Below, piece by piece: positions 35,499 to 46,187 of a stretch of 64,000 nucleotides of DNA (within the stretch, counting starts at the first letter, position 1; the number at the start of each line of letters is the position of its first letter). The position numbers were made by a program, and so were the translations under genes. The stretch is taken from assembly GCF_900102965.1 (NCBI RefSeq), contig NZ_FNGM01000005.1, positions 201,407-265,406 of the forward strand, read 5' to 3'. This stretch comes from Paenibacillus jilunlii (GTDB taxonomy: Bacteria; Bacillota; Bacilli; Paenibacillales; Paenibacillaceae). The notes beneath the pieces are model-generated. The model saw nothing but the letters and a program-made list of their open reading frames with translations, made no database searches and was not told where the DNA came from.

Positions 35499-36452
35499 TT
35501 ACAATTTCTCTGCAATCCGCAGCTTCGCCGAACGGGCGCGCGGGTTCAGCTCCAGCTCTTCCTCTGAAGGCACGAGCGGCTTGCGGTTAATCAGCTTCAG
35601 GGTGCCTTCCGCACCGCATACGCAAAACGGAAAATCAGGCGGACACGTGCATCTGCTTAAATAGCCGCTGAAAATCTGCTTGCAGATCCGGTCCTCCAGC
35701 GAGTGAAAGGTGATAACCGATACTCTTCCTCCGGGTGCCAGGCAGCGCACTGCTGCGTGAAGCCCTTCCTCAAAAGCACCAAGCTCATCATTCACCGCGA
35801 TCCGCAGACCCTGAAAGCTCCGTTTGGCAGGATGTCCTCCCGTTCTGCGCGCAGCTGCCGGAATGCCTTCCTTAATCAGCTCCGCCAATTCTCCCGTGCT
35901 CTCCACAGGGTGTTCTTCTCTCCGCTCTACAATCTTGCGGGCAATCCGCCGTGAGAACTTCTCTTCTCCATACTGGAAAAGCACACGGGCAATCTCCTGT
36001 TCAGGCCAGGTATTGACTATTTCGGCTGCGGTCAACTGAGCGGACTGATCCATCCGCATGTCCAGCGGAGCATCGTGATTATAGCTGAATCCCCGTTCCC
36101 CTTCGTCAAACTGGGGCGAGGATACACCAAGATCGTACAGAATGCCATCTACTTGGGGGACACCGTCCTTTTGCGGAACAAAAGGGAGTTCCTTCAGCAC
36201 TTGCTCGAGATCGCGGAAGTTGGTTTTCACCAAAACCACCTTCTCGCCGTATTCGGCGAGCCGCTCCCTTGCATTCTCCAGCGCCCAGTCATCCTGATCC
36301 AGACAGATCAGCCGGCCTTCGCCGCTGAGCCTCCCGGCAATCAGAGAGCTGTGACCGGCTCCGCCGAGCGTGCAGTCTACGTAAATGCCATCCTTCTTGA
36401 TGTGCAGCCCTTCTGTTGCTTCTTCCTTAAGCACCGTGATGTGGTGAAACAA
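35499..36452 (-). CDS. rsmH: 16S rRNA (cytosine-1402 N4)-methyltransferase
   Basis: 317-residue SAM-dependent methyltransferase (MraW). Motif I is [14 protein letters not shown] and further family motifs are [24 protein letters not shown], and [13 protein letters not shown]. It starts at TTG with GGAGGG seven bases upstream and begins (M)[11 protein letters not shown] like other RsmH proteins. Second gene of the dcw cluster. Confidence 0.96.
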   Translation of the reverse strand: MFHHITVLKEEATEGLHIKKDGIYVDCTLGGAGHSSLIAGRLSGEGRLICLDQDDWALENARERLAEYGEKVVLVKTNFRDLEQVLKELPFVPQKDGVPQVDGILYDLGVSSPQFDEGERGFSYNHDAPLDMRMDQSAQLTAAEIVNTWPEQEIARVLFQYGEEKFSRRIARKIVERREEHPVESTGELAELIKEGIPAAARRTGGHPAKRSFQGLRIAVNDELGAFEEGLHAAVRCLAPGGRVSVITFHSLEDRICKQIFSGYLSRCTCPPDFPFCVCGAEGTLKLINRKPLVPSEEELELNPRARSAKLRIAEKL

Positions 36453-36491
36453 GCTGCATCCCTCCAGGGCAGTATTCGAATATTGTATGTG

Positions 36492-36929
36492 TTATAGATC
36501 GAAGTTGAAATCCACCAGTTTCTCGGCAATCTCGTTGAACGTTTCCTCTGACTGTTCGAAGTACTGCTCCCATAGCTCCTTGTTCCAGATCTCCACCCGG
36601 TTCGAAACGCCCAGAATTACACAGTCCTTGTCCAGCTTGGCATATTGCCGCAAATTCCCCGGCAGGTTAACTCTGCCTTGCTTGTCCCACACACATTCGG
36701 TCGCTCCCGAGAAAAAAAAGCGGCTGAAGGCACGGGCATCCGATTTCATCAGTGAAAGGCTTTTGAGCTTTTGCTCCATGATTCCCCATTCTTCCATGGG
36801 ATAAACAAATAGACAAGTGTCGAGGCCGCGGGTCGCTACGAAGGAGGTCCCGAGCATGTCACGGAACTTGGCCGGAATAATGATGCGGCCTTTGTCATCA
36901 ATGCTATGCTGGTATTCCCCCATAAACAT
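36492..36929 (-). CDS. mraZ: Transcriptional regulator MraZ
   Basis: 145 residues with two SpoVT-AbrB-like half domains. Their signature loops are [14 protein letters not shown] (about 11-24) and [14 protein letters not shown] in the second half. MraZ forms a ring and represses the dcw promoter. The MraZ-box-like repeats just upstream support autoregulation. First gene of the dcw cluster. Confidence 0.95.
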   Translation of the reverse strand: MFMGEYQHSIDDKGRIIIPAKFRDMLGTSFVATRGLDTCLFVYPMEEWGIMEQKLKSLSLMKSDARAFSRFFFSGATECVWDKQGRVNLPGNLRQYAKLDKDCVILGVSNRVEIWNKELWEQYFEQSEETFNEIAEKLVDFNFDL

Positions 36930-36956
36930 GATTATTCCCCACCCCTAATTACCGAT

Positions 36957-36995
36957 TCCCCACTTTGCCCCACTTTACACCACCTAAGCATAATA
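36957..36995 (-). promoter_or_regulatory. dcw promoter -10 and MraZ-box operator
   Basis: On the minus strand a TATTAT (36990-36995) is followed by three ten-base repeats, TAGGTGGTG, TAAAGTGGGG and CAAAGTGGGG (36957-36987). Repeats of GTGGG type at 10-base spacing are the known MraZ operator form. The -35 region (TTTTTG at 37013-37018) is poor. Confidence 0.7.
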
Positions 36996-37088
36996 GATTC
37001 GCCATTAAAAATCAAAAACCTTTTTCCGGGCCGAGGTAATTTTTTCTTGTTTGTCAAGTCGGCCAAAAAATATACTCTCTGAAATGTC

Positions 37089-37134
37089 AAAAAAGGTGCC
37101 CGAACCATTCACATGGCCCGGACACCTTGCTTCA
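37089..37134 (-). terminator. Terminator of ahcY
   Basis: AAGGTGTCCGGGCC / GGTTCGGGCACCTT with an 8-base loop, followed by TTTT on the minus strand. It separates ahcY from the mraZ promoter region. Confidence 0.8.
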
Positions 37135-37144
37135 GTTCTATAGG

Positions 37145-38416
37145 TTAATCGTTCAGATTCCAGCTGTCGAGGTATTCGACCTGTGCCGGAGTCAGGCTGT
37201 CAATGGAAATCCCCAGGCTCTCCAGTTTGAAGCGGGCTACCTGTTCGTCGAGATTGTAAGGCACATTCTCAACCTTGACGCCGATGGTCTTGTAATTGTC
37301 ATTCACATATTTAAGCGAAAGGGCCTGCAGCGCAAAGGTCGTATCCATAATTTCAGCCGGATGGCCGTCGGCAGCTCCCAGGTTCACAAGACGGCCTTCA
37401 GCGAGCAGATACAGCTTGCGTCCGTCTTTCAACTGGTATTCTTCGATGTTCTTGCGCACGGTTCGCTGGGATACCGATCTGTCGGACAGTTCAGGCTTAT
37501 TCACTTCAACGTCAAAATGGCCGGCATTGCACATAATCGCGCCATCCTTCATCACATCATAATGCTCTCCGCGGATGACGTAACGGTTGCCTGTCACCGT
37601 AACGAAGAAATCACCGTGTTTTGCAGCTTCCAGCATCGGCATTACATGGAAGCCATCCATGTGGGCTTCCACCGCTTTAATCGCGTCCACTTCGGTAACG
37701 ATCACATTGGCGCCAAGACCTTTGGCCCGCATCGCCACACCTTTGCCGCACCAGCCGTAACCAACCACAACGACTGTTTTACCCGCTACAATCAGGTTAG
37801 TGGTGCGAACAATGCCGTCCCATGCTGATTGGCCTGTCCCGTAACGGTTGTCGAACAGATACTTGCAGTAGGCATCATTAACGGCTACCATCGGGAATTT
37901 CAGGATGCCCTGCTTCTGCAATGCTTTCAGCCGGATAATCCCGGTAGTGGTTTCTTCGGCACCGCCGCGAATGTTCTCCATCAGGTCCGGACGCTCGGAA
38001 TGCAGCAGCGTGGCAAAATCACCGCCGTCATCAATGATCAGGTCCGGTTTACTTTCCAGAGCCTTGATATTCAGCGCCTTAAACTCTTCCGGTGACGGAT
38101 TGTATTTGGCGAACACCGTAATGCCGTCTTCAACCAGCGCCGCACATACATCATCCTGGGTGGACAATGGATTGGAGCCGGTAATCGTAACCTCGGCACC
38201 GCCTGCCTGAACAACCTTTGCCAGATAAGCTGTTTTTGCTTCCAGATGAAGGGTGATCGACACTTTCAAGCCTTTGAACGGCTGCTCCGCTTCGAACTGT
38301 TCACGGATACGGTTAAGCACCGGCATATGCTGGCGAACCCAGTCGATTTTGAGATGCCCTTCCGGGGCCAGCGTCATATCCGCCACAATACTGTTTTCCT
38401 TCGACAATGAACTCAT
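37145..38416 (-). CDS. ahcY: Adenosylhomocysteinase (S-adenosyl-L-homocysteine hydrolase)
   Basis: 423 residues from the ATG at 38416 (perfect AGGAGGT site). It hydrolyses S-adenosylhomocysteine to adenosine and homocysteine. The NAD-binding loop is [13 protein letters not shown]; active-site regions include [10 protein letters not shown]-like [16 protein letters not shown] and NAGHFDVEV. It lacks the C-terminal KPxHYRY tail of the mesophilic enzymes and ends YLDSWNLND, resembling the shorter archaeal/thermophile type. It lies 42 bases after bshC. Some close relatives of this type act on S-inosylhomocysteine, so substrate is not fully certain. Confidence 0.9.
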   Translation of the reverse strand: MSSLSKENSIVADMTLAPEGHLKIDWVRQHMPVLNRIREQFEAEQPFKGLKVSITLHLEAKTAYLAKVVQAGGAEVTITGSNPLSTQDDVCAALVEDGITVFAKYNPSPEEFKALNIKALESKPDLIIDDGGDFATLLHSERPDLMENIRGGAEETTTGIIRLKALQKQGILKFPMVAVNDAYCKYLFDNRYGTGQSAWDGIVRTTNLIVAGKTVVVVGYGWCGKGVAMRAKGLGANVIVTEVDAIKAVEAHMDGFHVMPMLEAAKHGDFFVTVTGNRYVIRGEHYDVMKDGAIMCNAGHFDVEVNKPELSDRSVSQRTVRKNIEEYQLKDGRKLYLLAEGRLVNLGAADGHPAEIMDTTFALQALSLKYVNDNYKTIGVKVENVPYNLDEQVARFKLESLGISIDSLTPAQVEYLDSWNLND

Positions 38417-38458
38417 GATGATACCTCCTGAAAGTTTTATAAACATAGGCTTTAATTA

Positions 38459-40090
38459 TTACATATAGATCATGCGGTGGGTTCCGCTGTAATCCGCAGG
38501 GATCGACATCAGTTCATCCAGCCACGCAGGGCCGTAACGGTTCAGATAATACATTACATTGTATACTCTTTCCTGCAGTTTACCCAGCGGCAACAGTGAC
38601 AGCTCAATCCGCTCCCACTGCCGGAGCGCAGCTTCATTCTGCTTCTCCATCGCATCCCGGGCCTTGGCTTGAAGGAATGAGATCTGGTCCAGAATCTTGT
38701 CTTTGTTGTTTGCTCCCAGTTTAAGCAGTCCCGCCTGAATGGAACCCAGCTGTTCAATCAGCGGCTCATACATGGCTGAGAAAGCAGCCTTTGTATCTTC
38801 AAAACGCTGTTCCAGCCCCAACTCATCCTGAGCCGCGAGCCATTCTTTTCTTTTCTCGTCCAAGCCCTCAAGAACATCGCCAAAAACAAGCTGATACTTG
38901 TCCATGTGCTTATGCAGTGTGCCTTCCACGACTGTGAATGACATGCGCGGAATAATCAGCGGCATCCGCTCACCCACTACCTCAAATGCCAGCTGCGGAA
39001 TAGCCCAATAGGCGATTTCACCTTGTCCCAGAACCGTAGCCAATACCGGCAGCACATAATCCTGCATCAGCGGTCTCGTCAGCACATTGTTGCTGAACTG
39101 CTCAGGGCGGGCTTCCAGCTGTTCCAGCAGTTCCTCCCGGGAAAAGGAAACCGTACCCTTGCGGTCTGTGAACCGCCCCTCCACTTTATGCAGCAGTAGG
39201 CGTGTTCCTTCTTGGATATAAAACAGATTGGCGCTGCCAGCAGCAACCGCAGCCTGAAGCTCATAGCCACTGTCTGTAATCTGTCCTGCCGCAGCTTGAT
39301 AGGCCGCCTCCAGCTCATCGTTGTGTTCAATCAACGTTTGGAACATGGGGGCTTCCAGCCTGCGCAGCTCAGGATCTGCCGAATCCAGCAGAATAAGGCC
39401 AAATCTGCCGAACAGCGAGCCCATCAATTTGGCAAAAGCTTCGCTCAAGCTGCCTGCAGCAGCTGAAGATTCGCGGATAACTTCCATAATTTGCGGTTTG
39501 AATTCACTGTCCTGCAGCAAGCCGTCCAACTGCCCAATGATGTGCTGCCAGCTCTCTTCCTCCACCTTAATACTGCTGACGGAAGAACGGAGGTCCTCCG
39601 GTTTGTCCAGCTTAAGCCTGGCAATCTCTCCTGCGCGGTTCAGGACAAAGGTATGGTTGACCTCATCCCAGTCATGATCCTCCCCGGCAATCCAAAACAG
39701 GGGAACAACACGCCGCCCGAGCTGCGCGGCTGCTTCCCTTGCCGCCTGAATGGTTGTGATGGCCTTATATATGACAAAAAGCGGACCCGTCAACAAACCG
39801 CTCTGCTGGCCGCCGGTAACAACCAGCGTACCCCGCTGCTCCAGAAGCGCCAGTGAGTCCATCACTGCCGGATGGGGGTTCCACTTCAAATTATATTGCC
39901 GTAAACATTCAGCAATCCCGGCACGGTCAGCCCGCAGCTCTTCCGTGCTGTCCAGCCATGCTGCACGTTCCGCTCTGCTCTCCTCGCTGCGGAAGTCCCC
40001 ACCGTACAAATGTCCTACCTTTTCATAATGATGTATATAGTCGCGGGCGAGTGCTGATCCCCCCGGGAGAGGTTCGGGTATTACATTCAT
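38459..40090 (-). CDS. bshC: Bacillithiol biosynthesis cysteine-adding enzyme BshC
   Basis: 543 residues from the ATG at 40090 (GGAGG nine bases upstream). Rossmann-like core with FIYKAITTIQAARE-type segments and VPLFWIAGEDHDWDEVNH, the BshC signature, then a long coiled-coil region (about 365-500). It is assigned to the last step of bacillithiol synthesis, the main low-molecular-weight thiol of Bacilli. It lies between the opp operon and ahcY, with a terminator on its upstream side. Confidence 0.92.
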   Translation of the reverse strand: MNVIPEPLPGGSALARDYIHHYEKVGHLYGGDFRSEESRAERAAWLDSTEELRADRAGIAECLRQYNLKWNPHPAVMDSLALLEQRGTLVVTGGQQSGLLTGPLFVIYKAITTIQAAREAAAQLGRRVVPLFWIAGEDHDWDEVNHTFVLNRAGEIARLKLDKPEDLRSSVSSIKVEEESWQHIIGQLDGLLQDSEFKPQIMEVIRESSAAAGSLSEAFAKLMGSLFGRFGLILLDSADPELRRLEAPMFQTLIEHNDELEAAYQAAAGQITDSGYELQAAVAAGSANLFYIQEGTRLLLHKVEGRFTDRKGTVSFSREELLEQLEARPEQFSNNVLTRPLMQDYVLPVLATVLGQGEIAYWAIPQLAFEVVGERMPLIIPRMSFTVVEGTLHKHMDKYQLVFGDVLEGLDEKRKEWLAAQDELGLEQRFEDTKAAFSAMYEPLIEQLGSIQAGLLKLGANNKDKILDQISFLQAKARDAMEKQNEAALRQWERIELSLLPLGKLQERVYNVMYYLNRYGPAWLDELMSIPADYSGTHRMIYM

Positions 40091-40199
40091 GTGCAATTGC
40101 CTCCTGTTCTATGTACTGCTATATGTAATCATTAAGCCGGATAAACTCTTTATGATTGTATCCAAAGTTAGGGGCGGCGTCAAAGACACCTTGCTGGCG

Positions 40200-40234
40200 A
40201 AAAATAATAGGCGAGAGCTGAACGCTCCCGCCTT
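40200..40234 (-). terminator. Terminator of the opp operon
   Basis: AGGCGGGAGC / GCTCTCGCCT (9 of 10 pairs, 5-base loop) followed by ATTATTTTT on the minus strand, 50 bases after oppF. Confidence 0.8.
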
Positions 40235-40284
40235 AGATGATGCTGCACTAAAATATGATAATGCTGCAGAATTGAACGGTCTGC

Positions 40285-41205
40285 TTATGCGTATTGCTTA
40301 GCAACGAAGTGCCCTTTTGAAACTTCGACCAATTGATAATCGCTGTCATTGGTTTTTTCGCCTGCAGCATAAATCGGAGTACCCAGTTCATCATGCAGAT
40401 GAATGCGTTGCTTGTTCGCTTCAACCTCCGGATCCGGGACCGGAATCGCCGACAACAGCGACTTCGTATACGGATGAATCGGGTTGGCGTACAGTTCTTC
40501 ACTTTCAGCCAGCTCAACCATTTTACCAAGGTACATTACGGCCACCCGGTCACTGATATGCTTCACCATGGACAGGTCATGTGCAATAAAAAGATATGTC
40601 AGTCCAAGACGGTCCTGCAATTCCTTCAGCAGATTGACCACCTGCGCCTGAATCGATACGTCCAGTGCGGAGATCGGCTCATCGCAGACGATGAATTTGG
40701 GATTCACCGCGAGCGAACGGGCAATCCCGATACGCTGGCGTTGTCCACCCGAGAATTCATGCGGATAACGTGTGGCATGGTCGTGGTTGAGCCCAACCAT
40801 ATCCAGCAGCTCTTCAATCCGTTTTTTGCGCTCTGCACGGCTTCCGGCCATCCCGTGAATGTCCAGCGCCTCACCAATGATATCCGAAACCGTAAACCGC
40901 GGATTCAGCGATGCATACGGGTCCTGGAAAATCATTTGCATATCACGGCGCATAGCCTTCATTTTGCCCGGAGACAATTTGTAGATATCCGTACCATTAT
41001 ACTTCACGCTTCCGGCAGTAGGTTCGTAAAGACGAAGCACTGTCCGGCCGGCAGTGGTTTTACCGCAACCGGATTCCCCTACCATCCCAAGGGTTTCGCC
41101 TTCGCGAATCGTGAAATTAATATTATCAACAGCCTTAAGAACTTTTCCCTTGCCGACATTAAAATACTTCTTAAGACCTTCAACTTCAATCAGGTTCTTA
41201 CTCAA
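40285..41205 (-). CDS. oppF: Oligopeptide ABC transporter ATP-binding protein OppF
   Basis: 306-residue ABC ATPase. Walker A is [13 protein letters not shown], the signature is [11 protein letters not shown], Walker B is FIVCDEP, and the His loop is FIAHDLSM. The C-terminal oligopeptide-type extension includes [15 protein letters not shown]. It powers peptide import with OppD. The start overlaps the end of oppD by 4 bases. Confidence 0.94.
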   Translation of the reverse strand: MSKNLIEVEGLKKYFNVGKGKVLKAVDNINFTIREGETLGMVGESGCGKTTAGRTVLRLYEPTAGSVKYNGTDIYKLSPGKMKAMRRDMQMIFQDPYASLNPRFTVSDIIGEALDIHGMAGSRAERKKRIEELLDMVGLNHDHATRYPHEFSGGQRQRIGIARSLAVNPKFIVCDEPISALDVSIQAQVVNLLKELQDRLGLTYLFIAHDLSMVKHISDRVAVMYLGKMVELAESEELYANPIHPYTKSLLSAIPVPDPEVEANKQRIHLHDELGTPIYAAGEKTNDSDYQLVEVSKGHFVAKQYA

Positions 41206-42200
41206 ACGAACTGCACCTCCTTGGCCATCGAATGCAGATTCCAGCAGCGCGCCGTATGCGTTTCGCTGAATTCTGTTGCACCGGGATCGATTTGTTCGCA
41301 GACATGCATCGCTTCACTGCAGCGAGCTGTGAACGGACAGCCGACCGGCGGTTTGATCAGATCCGGGGGAGTACCGATGATCGGGATCAGCGGCTCGCCC
41401 TTCTTTTGGTCCAGACGCGGCATCGACCGCAGCAACCCTTTGGTATACGGATGCTGCGGGTTCTTAAAGATTTCCCATCTGGTACCCGTTTCCACCACTT
41501 CACCAGCATACATGACGATGACCCGGTCACACATTCCGGCAACAACGCCGAGATCATGTGTAATCAGAATGATGGAGGTCCCCAGCTTTTGCTGCATATC
41601 TTGCATAACTTCCATGATCTGCGCCTGAATCGTTACGTCAAGCGCTGTGGTCGGCTCATCTGCGATCAGCAGCGCCGGGCGGCAGGCCAGGGCAATGGCG
41701 ATCATTACACGCTGGCGCATCCCGCCGGAGAATTCGTGGGGATATTGGTTAAAGCGAGCCTCCGCATTTTTGATGCCAACTAGCTTAAGCATCTCAACAC
41801 CACGCTCTTTCGCTTCGGCCGCTGACATTTTCTGATGTTTGATCAAAACTTCGGTTATCTGTTTGCCCACCTTGATCATTGGGTTCAAAGAAGTCATCGG
41901 ATCTTGAAAGATCATGCCAATATCTTTGCCGCGAATACTTTCCATTTGCTTCATGCTTTTGTCCAGCAGATTCTGTCCCTGAAAAATAATCTCGCCTTTT
42001 TTCACTTTGGAAGGAGGCGTAGGAATAAGCCGCATAATCGATTGCGCGGTCACACTTTTGCCGCTGCCGGATTCACCGACGATGGCTACTGTTTCACCTT
42101 TGCCTACTTCAAAATTCATCCCACGGACAGCTTGTACTTCTCCGCCTTTTACAAAAAAGGAAACATGCAGATCCTTGACTTGCAGAATGGGTTCCATCAA
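41202..42200 (-). CDS. oppD: Oligopeptide ABC transporter ATP-binding protein OppD
   Basis: 332-residue ABC ATPase. Walker [14 protein letters not shown], signature [11 protein letters not shown], Walker B LLIADEP, His loop LITHDLGV. The C-terminal OppD-type tail has four cysteines ([18 protein letters not shown]), the pattern that binds an iron-sulfur cluster in some members. The gene lies between oppC and oppF. Confidence 0.94.
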   Translation of the reverse strand: MMEPILQVKDLHVSFFVKGGEVQAVRGMNFEVGKGETVAIVGESGSGKSVTAQSIMRLIPTPPSKVKKGEIIFQGQNLLDKSMKQMESIRGKDIGMIFQDPMTSLNPMIKVGKQITEVLIKHQKMSAAEAKERGVEMLKLVGIKNAEARFNQYPHEFSGGMRQRVMIAIALACRPALLIADEPTTALDVTIQAQIMEVMQDMQQKLGTSIILITHDLGVVAGMCDRVIVMYAGEVVETGTRWEIFKNPQHPYTKGLLRSMPRLDQKKGEPLIPIIGTPPDLIKPPVGCPFTARCSEAMHVCEQIDPGATEFSETHTARCWNLHSMAKEVQFV

Positions 42201-42210
42201 TATTCACCTC

Positions 42211-43158
42211 CTATTTCTTCAGCTTAGGATCCAGTGCATCACGTAGACCATCACCAAAAATGTTAAAGGAAAGCATGGTCAAGCTTATCAGTATCGCCGG
42301 GAACAGGAAGCGCCACGGATAATAAAGCCAGCCAGTCAGTGAATCATTGATCATCGAACCCAGTGAAGCGATTGGAGCCTGTACCCCAAGACCGAGGAAG
42401 CTCAGGAACGCTTCGGCAAAAATAGCATTCGGTACGGACAGAGTAATCGTTACGATAATAGGTCCTACAGCATTTGGCAGCAGGTGGCGGAACAAAAGTC
42501 TTTTGGAGCCGGCACCCATGGAGCGCGAAGCCAGAACAAACTCACGGTTCTTGAGCTGCATAATCTCACCGCGGACAATCCAGGACATGGTAATCCAGCC
42601 CGTAATGGTCAGCGCCAGAATGATCGTCCCTAAGCTTGGTTCCATAACGACCAGCAGCAGGATAACCACCAGCAGATAAGGAATGGAATACAAAATTTCC
42701 GATATTTTATTCATAACATTATCTACACGGCCGCCAAAGAAGCCCATAATCCCGCCATAGATAACGCCAATGAACAAGTCGATGGCCGCAGCCGCCAAAC
42801 CAACAATCAGTGAGATGCGTGCTCCATACCATGTACGGACAAAGATATCACGTCCCAGATCATCAGTGCCAAACCAATGGTCGGATGAAGGCGGTTTATT
42901 GGTGCTGAGCAAATCGTTAGAGTAGTAATTATATTTTGAGAACAACGGACCAATCAGTGAAGCCAGAACGATCAATCCAAGAACAATCAATGCGGTCATT
43001 GCCATTTTATTTTGGCGCAGGCGCTCCCAGGAATCCCTCCAAGCTGAAAGACTTTCCCGCTGAATAACCTCTGCCTGCTTCTCATCAATACCGATTTTCT
43101 GAAAATCTTCCGGTTTCAGGTTCGCATCCAGCGAACCCATATTTTTGTCAGATGCCAA
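42211..43158 (-). CDS. oppC: Oligopeptide ABC transporter permease OppC
   Basis: 315-residue permease with an N-terminal cytosolic stretch, one transmembrane helix near 60-80 and five more in the BPD_transp_1 domain. The EAA-type loop is REFVLASRSMGAGSKRLLFRH. GTDDLGRDIFVRTWYGARISL is the OppC/DppC N-domain hallmark (GTDxLGRD). It forms the channel with OppB. Confidence 0.94.
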   Translation of the reverse strand: MASDKNMGSLDANLKPEDFQKIGIDEKQAEVIQRESLSAWRDSWERLRQNKMAMTALIVLGLIVLASLIGPLFSKYNYYSNDLLSTNKPPSSDHWFGTDDLGRDIFVRTWYGARISLIVGLAAAAIDLFIGVIYGGIMGFFGGRVDNVMNKISEILYSIPYLLVVILLLVVMEPSLGTIILALTITGWITMSWIVRGEIMQLKNREFVLASRSMGAGSKRLLFRHLLPNAVGPIIVTITLSVPNAIFAEAFLSFLGLGVQAPIASLGSMINDSLTGWLYYPWRFLFPAILISLTMLSFNIFGDGLRDALDPKLKK

Positions 43159-43161
43159 TCT

Positions 43162-44100
43162 TTAGCCCTCCTTTCCTCCAGTTAGTTTGATCCGCGGATC
43201 TATAAGTACATAAGCTATGTCTGTAATAAAGCGGGCCACCATGAGCAGAATACCATAGAAAATAGTAATCCCCATTATCACGGTATAATCACGGACACCG
43301 ATGGCTTCCACAAACTGTTTACCGATACCACCGATACCAAAAATCTGCTCAATAACTACAGAACCGGTTACAATGTTAGCAGTCATAGGTCCCATGTAAG
43401 TAACAATCGGCAAAATCCCGTTGCGGAGAACATGACGGCTCAAAATAGCAAACCAGCTTAGACCTTTAGCCTTAGCCGTCTTGATATAATCTGCGTGCAG
43501 CACCTCAAGCATGCTGGAGCGGGTCAGACGCGCAATAAAGGCTATCGGCTGTGCCGAGAGCGCTGCTACCGGAAGGAAATAATACATGGGGCCCTTAAAC
43601 CCTGAAACCGGAAACATATGAAACTTATAAGCGAACACATACTGCAGCAATGACGCGACAACAAAGCTCGGAACCGCAATCCCTAACACCGCCAGCACCA
43701 TCGCAGCGCTATCAATAAATTTGCGGTGATAAAGTGCCGCCAGCATGCCGAGAATAACACCGACAATAACCGACACGATAATTGCGACAACTCCCAGCTT
43801 TAAGGACGCTGAAAAGGTCTGTCCGATCAAATGGGTTACATCCTGATTCAGCCGTTTCATGGATACACCCAGATCTCCTTGGGCAATCTCACCTAAATAC
43901 TTAAAATACTGATGATAGAGCGGCTTGTCCAAACCATATTGCTCGTATAAACGCGCTTTAATTTCCGGCGGAACTTTTTTCTCGGAAGTAAACGGGTCCC
44001 CTGGAATAGCTTTCATCAGAAAAAAAGTCGCTGAAACAAGCACAAACAGCGATACAAGCATATAGAAAAATTTATTGGCAACATAACGAACCATCCCCAT
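43162..44100 (-). CDS. oppB: Oligopeptide ABC transporter permease OppB
   Basis: 312 residues from the ATG at 44100 (GGGGAGG upstream). Six transmembrane segments. OppB-type N-terminal motif FFLMKAIPGDPF, and EAA loop ADYIKTAKAKGLSWFAILSRH. It lies 3 bases before oppC and 219 bases after oppA, with a terminator between them. Confidence 0.94.
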   Translation of the reverse strand: MGMVRYVANKFFYMLVSLFVLVSATFFLMKAIPGDPFTSEKKVPPEIKARLYEQYGLDKPLYHQYFKYLGEIAQGDLGVSMKRLNQDVTHLIGQTFSASLKLGVVAIIVSVIVGVILGMLAALYHRKFIDSAAMVLAVLGIAVPSFVVASLLQYVFAYKFHMFPVSGFKGPMYYFLPVAALSAQPIAFIARLTRSSMLEVLHADYIKTAKAKGLSWFAILSRHVLRNGILPIVTYMGPMTANIVTGSVVIEQIFGIGGIGKQFVEAIGVRDYTVIMGITIFYGILLMVARFITDIAYVLIDPRIKLTGGKEG

Positions 44101-44218
44101 CAACACCTCCCCTGACAATTTTTTGTAGACATACAATAGAATTTTATTCAAAAAACGACGATTTGTCTATTTTCTAATTTTGTAAACTTGTGAAAACATT
44201 AACAAAAAGCCGCAAATA

Positions 44219-44259
44219 CAAAAAAAAGGGATATATATGGAATTCCACATATATATCCC
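44219..44259 (-). terminator. Intercistronic terminator between oppA and oppB
   Basis: GGGATATATATGTGG-AATT-CCATATATATCCC with a nearly perfect stem, followed by an eight-T tract on the minus strand. It lies after the oppA stop and before oppB, so partial termination would make OppA more abundant than the permease and ATPases. Confidence 0.85.
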
Positions 44260-44318
44260 GAAGTGTACAGCTACCTTCAGATGAGTAACTATTTAATTTG
44301 GATGCTTAAGACTGATTC

Positions 44319-46037
44319 TTAGTGCTCGAGCAGATAGCCGCGAGTGAAGTCAACAGCACCACTGAAGTCAAGAGTTACACCTTTGAGGTATTCTTTAGTC
44401 AGGGAGTTGTTAGTGTAGTAGTAGATCGGCATGATAACCATATCGTCCTGAATCAGCATTTTTTCAGCTGCTGCAAAGTCTTCTTGGCGTTTTGCCAGGT
44501 CAGAGTTTGTTTTCGCATCTTTGATCAGTTTGTCATACTCAGGGTTGGCATAGCCGGCATCATTGTTACCGCCGCCTGTTACAAACATATCCAGGAAGGT
44601 CATTGGATCATTGTAATCCGCTGTCCAGCCGGCACGGGCGATCTGGTAGTTCTGGCTTTGACGGTTATCGATAAATACAGCCCACTCTTGGTTCACAGTG
44701 TTTACAGTAATACCAAGATTATTTTTCCACATATCAGCAATTGCCAGAGCAATCTTCTTGTGGTTTTCACTTGTGTTGTAGCTCAAATCAACTGGAGGAA
44801 GAGCAGTCAGACCTTCTTCTTTCAGACCTTCGGCAAGCAATGATTTAGCTTGTTCTACGTCTTCTGTGAAGTAGCTGTCTTTAACAGTATTGCGGTATTC
44901 ACCGTCAACACCAGCAATCCCCGGTGGCACTAAACCAAATGCAGGAAGCTGTCCGCCCAGGGTAATGTTATCGATCAGGGCTTGACGGTTGATTGCCATA
45001 GTTAGTGCTTTACGAATCTTAACGTTGCTGAAAGGTTTTTCGGTAGTGTTGAAATAGTAGTAATAAGTTGCTGCGATACCTTTGGAAACAAACTCATTAG
45101 GAAGCTCTTTTTTGACTATAGGAAGTTGCTCTGATGGAATTTCACCATTAGGGTTACCGGCACGGTCAAGCTCGCCGTTTTTATAGCTCAGCAATTCAGT
45201 TGCGCCACTGTTAACAATGGAGAAGTCAATTTTGCTAAGTTTAATGGAAGCTGCGTCCCAATATTTTTCGTTTTTAGTCACTTGAATGGCTTGGCCAGTA
45301 GTCCATTCAGTCAGTGTGAATGCACCGTTGGTGATCATCGTGTCTTTGTTAGTTGCCCACTTCGGATTACCCTCAATGGATTTGTGCACAGGGTAATAAG
45401 TATAGAAGGACAGCAATCCAAGGAAGTAAGGTGTTGGAGATTTCAGCGTAACTTCAAGAGTTTTCGCATCAACGGCTTTTACGCCCACTTGGCTAAAATC
45501 TGTAACTTTTTTAGTGTAGTATTCTTCAGCATTTTTCAGGTAGTACAACTGATAAGCGTAAGGTGCAGTAGGATTTGTGTTAGGGTCGAGCACGATTTTC
45601 CATCCGCGAACGAAGTCTGCTGCTTCTACAGGATCGCCATTGCTCCATTGAGCATCACGCAGGTGAAAGGTATATACCAGACCGTCAGCGGAAATGTCCC
45701 ACTTCTCAGCAATGCCCGGCTCAGCTTGACCAGTTTCGTCATTCATGCGGGTCAAACCTTCATACATGGTTTTCAAAACAGTATTTGCCTGGCTGTCTTG
45801 AGCTTGCGCCGGATCAAATGTAGGTGGTTCTGAAGTCAGGTTGACTCTAAGTGTTTGGTCAGCGGCCAATTTCTCGTCACCGGTTGCGGTGCCTGTGTTC
45901 GTGCTGCCTTCATTGCCTGGCGCGTTAGTCGCCGCAGCGTTGCCGTTGTTTGCTTTGTTTCCGCCGCAGCCAGCAAGCACTGTGCCGATCACGAGAACCA
46001 ATGCAATCATGAGCAATAGACTTTTACTCTTCTTCAT
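44319..46037 (-). CDS. oppA: Oligopeptide-binding lipoprotein OppA
   Basis: 572 residues with a lipoprotein signal peptide (MKKSKSLLLMIALVL, lipobox LAGC at about 20-23) and an Asn/Gly/Thr-rich linker. A family 5 solute-binding domain follows (LRVNLTSEPPTFDPAQAQD; FHLRDAQWSNGDPVEAADF). It captures peptides and delivers them to OppBC. It is processed by LspA. First gene of the opp operon, with GGGGGAACT as ribosome site. Confidence 0.95.
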   Translation of the reverse strand: MKKSKSLLLMIALVLVIGTVLAGCGGNKANNGNAAATNAPGNEGSTNTGTATGDEKLAADQTLRVNLTSEPPTFDPAQAQDSQANTVLKTMYEGLTRMNDETGQAEPGIAEKWDISADGLVYTFHLRDAQWSNGDPVEAADFVRGWKIVLDPNTNPTAPYAYQLYYLKNAEEYYTKKVTDFSQVGVKAVDAKTLEVTLKSPTPYFLGLLSFYTYYPVHKSIEGNPKWATNKDTMITNGAFTLTEWTTGQAIQVTKNEKYWDAASIKLSKIDFSIVNSGATELLSYKNGELDRAGNPNGEIPSEQLPIVKKELPNEFVSKGIAATYYYYFNTTEKPFSNVKIRKALTMAINRQALIDNITLGGQLPAFGLVPPGIAGVDGEYRNTVKDSYFTEDVEQAKSLLAEGLKEEGLTALPPVDLSYNTSENHKKIALAIADMWKNNLGITVNTVNQEWAVFIDNRQSQNYQIARAGWTADYNDPMTFLDMFVTGGGNNDAGYANPEYDKLIKDAKTNSDLAKRQEDFAAAEKMLIQDDMVIMPIYYYTNNSLTKEYLKGVTLDFSGAVDFTRGYLLEH

Positions 46038-46187
46038 CTAGCAGTTCCCCCTAAATAGAATGTGGTATATGGTTTATGATTATACAACCAGTGGTCAAAA
46101 AAATCTAGAGCAATATTTTCTGAAAACACATTTTTTTTAAAAGTTAAAAATTTTGTGACATTGACGCTTTACCGGAGCAATGGAACA

